The notes under the pieces were generated by a model that worked only from the letters and a program-made list of their open reading frames with translations, did no database searches and had not been told where the DNA came from. From Paraburkholderia sp. DHOC27 (GTDB lineage: Bacteria; Pseudomonadota; Gammaproteobacteria; Burkholderiales; Burkholderiaceae), in the NCBI RefSeq assembly GCF_003429005.1, contig NZ_QVQV01000001.1, positions 248,001-312,000 of the forward strand: 64,000 nt of DNA, given 5' to 3'. The position numbers and the translations under genes are program-made. Numbering within the stretch: the first letter of the stretch is position 1; each line of letters begins with the position of its first letter. Shown here piece by piece: positions 61,287 to 64,000 of the stretch.

Positions 61287-62606
61287 CTAACCGACGCGCC
61301 TCAACACGAGCCTCGCTTCGAGGCCGCCGCCGGGCCGATTGTGCAGTGAGAGCGTCGCGTCCATCGCCAGAGCCAGTTGCCGGGCGATGGCAAGGCCGAG
61401 CCCGGTACCACCGGTGCCGCGATTGCGCGAACCCTCCAGCCGCACGAACGGCTCGAACACTGCTTCCAGCGATTCAGCTGGTATGCCCGGCCCCCGGTCG
61501 AGCACGGCAACCATCACCTGTTTGTCCTCGAGAGCCGTTACGCTGATCTCGGCCGCGCCGCCGAACTTCAGCGCGTTGTCCACCAGATTGCCCACGATGC
61601 GCCGCAACGCCTGCGGACGCGTGACGAGCGGCGCCTCGATGCGACCGTGCAGCACCACGTCTTTTCCCGCATCCACGTAATCGAACACGAGGCTCTCGAG
61701 CAACGCATCGGGATCGATGCGCAGCGGCGCCTCGGTCGCGCCGTGCATGGTCCGCGCGTAGGTCACGCCCTCCTTCACCATCGTTTCCATTTCCTGCAAA
61801 TCCTGCTGCAGTTTTGCGCCCTGTGCGCTGTCGTCCATCACGTCCACGCGCAAACGCATGCGCGTAATCGGCGTTTGCAGATCGTGCGAAATGGCCGCGA
61901 GAATCTGCAGGCGTTCGGTCATGTACATCCGGATGCGGTCCTGCATGGCATTGAAGGCGCGCGCCGCGCGCGCCACTTCGTCGGGGCCGTCTTCAGGCAG
62001 CCGCTCCGCCTTCAGGTCCGGGCCAAGCGTATCGGCGGCGCGCGCCAGTTGACTCAACGGGCGCGTCGCGAGCCGCACTGCCAGCCAGCAACACGCGGCG
62101 AGCACCGCCAGTTGCAACACCAGCACCCACGACAGCCACGGCGACAGCGGCGCGCTGGGCATGGGGTGATAGTCGATCGTGAGCGGCGTGCCGTCGCTCA
62201 GTTGCAGATGCACCTGTAGGCGATCAGGGTCGCCCGTCACGCTGTTGGCCGTGAGCTTGTAGCGTTTGCCGATGCCCTCCGCGATGGATTGCGCGACACG
62301 CGCCGAGAGCTCCGCATCCACGGGGCCACCGGCGGCGCCCGGTCCCAGCACGAAGGTGTAGGTGCGTCGCGCCAGCCGCGGCAACCACGCGGCGCGCTCA
62401 TCCGGTGGCAGATGATCGAGCAGCGCGACCGAACTCGTGACCTCACGTTCGATGTAACCCATCATCACGTTGGTCATGGTCTGATCGCGCTCCGTGCGGG
62501 TGAGCCAGACCGAGAGCGATTGCGTCAGCGCGAGGCTGACGAACAGGATTAGCGCGAGCCGTGCGAACAACGTGCGCGGCCCGCGCAACAGCGCCTTCAG
62601 TTTCAT
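61287..62606 (-). CDS. Sensor histidine kinase (EnvZ/OmpR type)
   Basis: A 439-residue kinase: two membrane spans (LALILFVSLALTQSLSVWL near 17-35 and VLVLQLAVLAACCWLAV near 161-177) with a periplasmic sensor between, a HAMP domain, and HisKA ISHDLQTPITRM with phospho-His241. The ATP-binding domain has NLVDNALKFG, DRGPGIP and GGTGLGLAIARQL boxes. Start ATG overlaps the response-regulator stop (ATGA), so the pair is coupled. Signal unknown. Confidence 0.93.
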   Translation of the reverse strand: MKLKALLRGPRTLFARLALILFVSLALTQSLSVWLTRTERDQTMTNVMMGYIEREVTSSVALLDHLPPDERAAWLPRLARRTYTFVLGPGAAGGPVDAELSARVAQSIAEGIGKRYKLTANSVTGDPDRLQVHLQLSDGTPLTIDYHPMPSAPLSPWLSWVLVLQLAVLAACCWLAVRLATRPLSQLARAADTLGPDLKAERLPEDGPDEVARAARAFNAMQDRIRMYMTERLQILAAISHDLQTPITRMRLRVDVMDDSAQGAKLQQDLQEMETMVKEGVTYARTMHGATEAPLRIDPDALLESLVFDYVDAGKDVVLHGRIEAPLVTRPQALRRIVGNLVDNALKFGGAAEISVTALEDKQVMVAVLDRGPGIPAESLEAVFEPFVRLEGSRNRGTGGTGLGLAIARQLALAMDATLSLHNRPGGGLEARLVLRRVG

Positions 62607-63343
62607 GAATCGCCTTCGCTCATCGTCACGGCCGCTGAAAACACATAGCCTTCGCTGCGCAGCGTCTTGATGTAGCGCGGCTCGCGCGCGGTGTCCTGCA
62701 AGCGTTGCCGCAGACGGCTGACAAGCAGGTCGATCGAGCGGTCGAACGGATCGGCCTGGCGGCCCTGGGTCAGGTTGAGCAGTTGATCGCGCGTGAGCAC
62801 ACGCTGTGGATGATCGAGAAACACGCGCAGCAGACGATATTCCGCGCCGCTGAGCGCCACCATCGTGCCCTCCGCGTCGAGCAGGTGACGCGCCGTGGTA
62901 TCGAGCCGCCAGTCGCCAAAGGCGATCATCGACGCGGTTTCCGTCACCTGCATGCCGGGCGGCAGCATACGCGCGCGACGCAACACCGAGCGGATGCGCG
63001 CCAGCAGTTCGCGCACGGCAAACGGCTTGGCGAGGTAGTCGTCAGCGCCCATCTCCAGCCCGACGATGCGATCGGTTTCCTCGCTGCGTGCGGTCAGCAT
63101 CAGCACCGGCACCGCGCGAAACTTGCCCGCCCGCAATTCGCGGCACAACACGAGGCCGTCTTCGCCTGGCAGCATCAGATCGAGCACGATCAGATCGGGC
63201 GCACCCTGTTCGAGGACGCTGCGCATCTGCCGGCCGTTGGCGGCCAGCGAAACGCGCATGCCGTTCTTCTCGAGGTAAGTGGCAATGAGTTCACGAATGC
63301 CGCGATCGTCATCGACGATCAGCACGTGGTCGGTGTTTTCCAT
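62603..63343 (-). CDS. OmpR-family response regulator
   Basis: A 246-residue regulator. The receiver has acidic Asp11-Asp13, phospho-acceptor Asp55 in LIVLDLMLPGEDG and Lys106 in YLAKPF. The C-terminal winged helix (VALSGAEYRLLRVFLDHPQRVLTRDQLLNLTQG, then DLLVSRLRQRL) binds DNA. ATG 63343 is chosen; ATG 63355 is a possible alternative and the ribosome site fits neither perfectly. Coupled to the kinase gene. Confidence 0.92.
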   Translation of the reverse strand: MENTDHVLIVDDDRGIRELIATYLEKNGMRVSLAANGRQMRSVLEQGAPDLIVLDLMLPGEDGLVLCRELRAGKFRAVPVLMLTARSEETDRIVGLEMGADDYLAKPFAVRELLARIRSVLRRARMLPPGMQVTETASMIAFGDWRLDTTARHLLDAEGTMVALSGAEYRLLRVFLDHPQRVLTRDQLLNLTQGRQADPFDRSIDLLVSRLRQRLQDTAREPRYIKTLRSEGYVFSAAVTMSEGDS

Positions 63344-63469
63344 CAAGCGGCCCATCCCTCCTGCGATTGAAACGCACCCTGCTGACATTGACCAGCGAAC
63401 ACTGCACGGGGTGCGCCAGCTCCGCTGCAAGTCCACCCGCCACGAAGGCGAGAATCGCCATCAACCGTC

Positions 63470-63865
63470 TCATGCATCCTCCACGACGGATGAACTGGCG
63501 CCATTGGCCACGCCGGCCTCCAGCGTATACGGGTCGATACCTTCCAGGCAACCAATGTTGGCGCGCCACATGCGCGGATCCGTGCGCGTCTGATGGAACG
63601 GATAAATACCGCAGTGCTTGCAGAAGTAGTGCTTCGCCGTGCGCGTATTGAACTGATACAGCGTGAGCGATTCCTCGCCGCTCAGAATCTTCAGCTCGGC
63701 GGCCGCGAAGGCCGGCGTCATGAGCGCGCCCTTGCGGCGGCACAAGCTGCAGTTGCAGCGCGTTGCGGGAACCAGCGCGGTGTGGACTTCGAATGTCACG
63801 CTGCCACAGTGGCAGGAACCGCGCAGCAAAGCCGCATTTTCCAGCTGGGTCGTTTCAGTACTCAC
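63470..63865 (-). CDS. GFA/CENP-V-family zinc protein
   Basis: A 131-residue GFA-family protein. Zinc ligands are GSCHCGSVTFEV, RCNCSLCRRKG and YFCKHCGIYPFH. GTG 63865 with GGAG six bases upstream is preferred to the frame from 63976. Family members are annotated as glutathione-dependent formaldehyde-activating enzymes, though many have no proven activity. Upstream of the two-component pair on the same strand, 126 bp apart; 63866-64000 has no gene. Confidence 0.85.
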   Translation of the reverse strand: MSTETTQLENAALLRGSCHCGSVTFEVHTALVPATRCNCSLCRRKGALMTPAFAAAELKILSGEESLTLYQFNTRTAKHYFCKHCGIYPFHQTRTDPRMWRANIGCLEGIDPYTLEAGVANGASSSVVEDA

Positions 63866-64000
63866 GGTGCACTCCGCAATAGCAATGGCTGCTTTATAGA
63901 TCACTATGCGCGAGGCTTTGTATCGCAATGTATCTATCGCTTCCCCTGACACAAAACATTGCACCCGCCCCGCCACGCCGACACAAGCCAGATACGAACG

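Noticed and set aside
1-64000. Insertion sequence, prophage or tRNA-linked integration
   Set aside because: No transposase, integrase, flanking direct repeats, tRNA or sharp change in base composition was found by eye; a tRNA search and composition scan would settle it.

Overview
The window is GC-rich, gene-dense bacterial DNA whose gene content and family versions point to a betaproteobacterium of the Burkholderiaceae, most likely Paraburkholderia or a close relative. That assignment is inference from gene content: a CoA-dependent aromatic pathway, a ProQ with long Ala/Gln-rich tails, DUF4148, many LysR/MarR/AraC regulators and an EmrAB-OprM-type pump. I see no rRNA, tRNA, CRISPR array, insertion sequence or phage gene. 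It looks like ordinary chromosome with accessory catabolic islands.

Layout. 1-3970 (minus) is an aromatic-acid operon: a 4,5-dihydroxyphthalate decarboxylase-like protein, a LigJ-type 4-oxalomesaconate hydratase, a second amidohydrolase and an MFS carrier cut by the window edge. 4.3-5.6 kb holds dinB behind a LexA box. 5.6-10.8 kb is a mixed stretch (two SDRs, an M15 peptidase, a LysR regulator, a small double-glycine-leader peptide, an H-NS-like protein). 11.08-20.6 kb is the main catabolic operon, nine tightly packed plus-strand genes for an aerobic CoA-thioester pathway. It is best matched to 2-aminobenzoate (anthranilate) degradation via 2-aminobenzoyl-CoA; salicylyl-CoA is the alternative. 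It contains a two-domain monooxygenase/reductase, SDR, MarR regulator, enoyl-CoA hydratase, acyl-CoA dehydrogenase, thioesterase, RidA, CoA ligase and a dienelactone hydrolase-NTF2 fusion.

21.4-22.9 kb (minus) carries what I consider the most interesting system: an editing-less second threonyl-tRNA synthetase preceded by a 28-residue leader peptide with six consecutive Thr codons and a strong hairpin, which is the architecture of a threonine attenuator. 23-31 kb holds regulators, an antibiotic-phosphotransferase-like kinase, two GNATs, and a LysR gene divergent from an AEC carrier. 31.1-35.6 kb (minus) is an ECF sigma / anti-sigma / periplasmic sensor cluster followed by a DUF1800-DUF1501 secreted pair. 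35.6-43.8 kb has small envelope proteins, an AraC regulator, a quinone oxidoreductase behind a repeated AT-rich motif, an ECF42-type sigma factor with two DGPF/YciI partners, and several small hypotheticals.

44-50.3 kb has a sugar porter, HAD phosphatase, CPBP protease, ProQ, DUF305 and VOC proteins. 50.4-54.3 kb has ilvD and a YheO-type regulator followed by threo-3-hydroxyaspartate ammonia-lyase. 54.3-59.4 kb is a tripartite drug-efflux operon with a divergent TetR repressor. 59.5-63.9 kb ends with a Tat-type epoxide-hydrolase-like protein, DUF4148, an OmpR/EnvZ-type two-component pair and a GFA-family protein.

Start codons were re-chosen from Shine-Dalgarno spacing and family N-termini. 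All promoters, operators and RNA folds were read by eye and none was computed.
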